A DNA stretch of 64,000 nucleotides from Schoenoplectus triqueter. Lineage: Eukaryota > Streptophyta > Magnoliopsida > Poales > Cyperaceae. Below are positions 62,761 to 64,000 of this stretch, piece by piece (position 1 is the first letter of the stretch; each line of letters begins with the position of its first letter). The translations under genes and the position numbers were made by a program. The DNA is taken from the NCBI GenBank assembly GCA_964058805.1, contig CAXKVV010000206.1, forward strand, positions 248,001-312,000, read 5' to 3'. The notes beneath the pieces were generated by a model that worked only from the letters and a program-made list of their open reading frames with translations, made no database searches and had not been told where the DNA came from.

Positions 62761-63451
62761 AATATACTCTTAAAAGTCACTAACCGAGATAATTAGCAGG
62801 AACACTAATTAACAGCTATCAGGTTAGTATGTAGATTAAATGATGGTCAAGTTTTACAGACCATAGACAAAGAGTTATCATTTTAATCACATAGATAGAT
62901 GTTCTAGGAACATCGTATTTGACAAACCCCGAATGAAACATTAAATGAAATTATATTTGTGTCATTAATGCTTTCATTCAGTGTTAAATTCTAAGATATG
63001 AGGTATTCATCTTTCTTACATAAGATATGTATGTGTGTGATTTCTATCAAATGTTATCCGTAAAAGGTGGCTATAAAGGTATCTCTTCGGTATACATAAA
63101 TCGAGAAAGAGAGAAAATGATGTTGGTAAATAGTATTTTTTATGAAAGTTATGATATTTTGCACCTTTGTGAAACAGAATAACTGCGAGTCATGAATAAT
63201 ACTATTTCATTTTTTTCTCGGTGATAGTGTTTTTATGAGAAATTGTCGTTTATGGTATTTCTGGCAAAAGAAATAAACCACTCTCTGGTCAGTCCTGATG
63301 GATAACCTACAGAGGTATCACACATGTTATACTCTAAGACAAGCCGATCTGCATTCCAATTCAAATTTGAAAATGAGGTAGAAAATATTATATTAATCTA
63401 TTTAATTATTAAGTAGATTAATATTTTAGAAATTAATTATGGAGTAGATCT
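62761..63451. other. Intergenic DNA after the retrotransposon remnant
   Basis: AT-rich; no reverse transcriptase, integrase or other gene recognised. Confidence 0.45.
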
Positions 63452-63650
63452 ATAAAGGATTAAAGAGGTATGTATCTCTCGGTAAGCATCCGACATACTG
63501 CTTTAACCCTTCGCTTATGTTAGAAGTAAAATAATATTTTTACTGTCTTTTATAAAGGATTAAAATGTATGTATCTCTCAGTAAGCATCCGACATACTTT
63601 AATCCCTAGGTTAAGTAGAAATAAAATTTTTATTTTACAGTCTTTTCATA
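63452..63650. repeat. ~100-bp tandem duplication
   Basis: ATAAAGGATTAAA(G)AGGTATGTATCTCTCGGTAAGCATCCGACATACT begins at 63452 and again, slightly altered, at 63552; each copy ends in a CTGTCTTTT-like or CAGTCTTTT-like tail. Function unknown. Confidence 0.85.
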
Positions 63651-64000
63651 GCTTAAGCCTTAACGAGATTTAGTTGAACCAAAACTCAACAAATAAAATC
63701 TTACCCATACCTGTCTTATCGGGCATGATACGAGTCGAGTAAACGGCCAAAAGAGTGTCATTGACAGCCCTACATTGGTGTGACTTGCACAATATCTATC
63801 TCCGATAACATCAGCTTCGAAGACTTAAGAAAGCAGGTTCATATCGGTTTTTGCTCCCTAGACAGTACAAACTGACTATCAAAGCGCAAATTAACATAGC
63901 ACAATCAGGTTCATATGTTTATTATCATAGTTTATTTTGTATTTATTTGGAGGATATATGAGGAGTGGTCAAAATATCCGCGACTCTAGTTATGAGGTTT
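63651..64000. other. Intergenic DNA with an isolated hAT-like element end
   Basis: At about 63735-63773 GAGTCGAGTAAACGGCC and TTGACAGCCCTAC resemble the ends of the hAT-like element at 52092-52589; no partner end is visible, so it may be a truncated copy. Nothing else recognised. Confidence 0.4.

Noticed and set aside
62761..64000. 3' LTR or reverse transcriptase of the Copia element
   Set aside because: I searched for TGTTGAAATG, the LTR end and RT/integrase-like peptides and saw none; the element is truncated within the window.
1..64000. CRISPR arrays, operons, prophage or other prokaryotic systems
   Set aside because: Introns, plant gene families and MITEs show nuclear plant DNA; the repeats are microsatellites, minisatellites or transposons.

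Overview
The window is nuclear DNA of a flowering plant. It is AT-rich, and its genes are broken by GT-AG introns, many of which carry transposons. The protein families are plant ones: plastid-envelope CemA-like DLDG1, a USP-coiled-coil-kinase, and a GH17-X8 beta-1,3-glucanase. I cannot name the species. Coding sequences were rebuilt exon by exon on both strands, and each exon chain closes in frame at a length normal for its family.

Layout. Positions 900-9499 (minus) hold RPN2, the large PC-repeat subunit of the 26S proteasome lid/base (14 exons, 1003 aa). Positions 9.7-17.1 kb are repeat-rich: a degenerate minisatellite, several foldback elements, a hAT-like element, and a 1.46-kb Mutator-like element with a perfect 10-bp target duplication that carries a broken copy of the start of a PMT24/26-type methyltransferase gene. 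Positions 17126-22985 (minus) hold a USP-kinase receptor-like cytoplasmic kinase without a U-box (12 exons including a 19-nt microexon, 734 aa). Positions 23-33.9 kb are gene-poor, with a hAT-like element, a probable Helitron, possible remnants of a small gene and a 1.7-kb element filled with TTA repeats. Positions 33923-36608 (plus) hold a Raf-like MAPKKK (3 exons, 413 aa), followed by a second, inverted copy of the TTA-repeat element. Positions 38128-41881 (minus) hold DLDG1, a CemA-like plastid protein (7 exons, 424 aa). Positions 43023-51966 (minus) hold LPAT2, an ER lysophosphatidate acyltransferase (11 exons, 374 aa). Its last intron is packed with six foldback elements, another intron begins with GC, and a third holds a Mutator-like insertion. 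Positions 53757-57813 (minus) hold a GH17 glucan endo-1,3-beta-glucosidase with an X8 domain and probable GPI anchor (4 exons, 478 aa). From 58 kb to the end there is no intact gene: two abutting foldback elements, then a truncated Copia retrotransposon with 5' LTR, primer-binding site and broken gag/protease.

The genes are housekeeping or regulatory and do not form one pathway: protein turnover, two kinases, plastid ion/proton homeostasis, phospholipid synthesis and cell-wall callose turnover. From memory, the close Arabidopsis homologues of four of them lie near one another on chromosome 4 (At4g31040-At4g31230), and two lie side by side on chromosome 2, so the order may be ancestral. The most unusual content is in the transposon layer: gene capture, an array of stacked MITEs in one intron, and paired inverted elements around the Raf-like gene.
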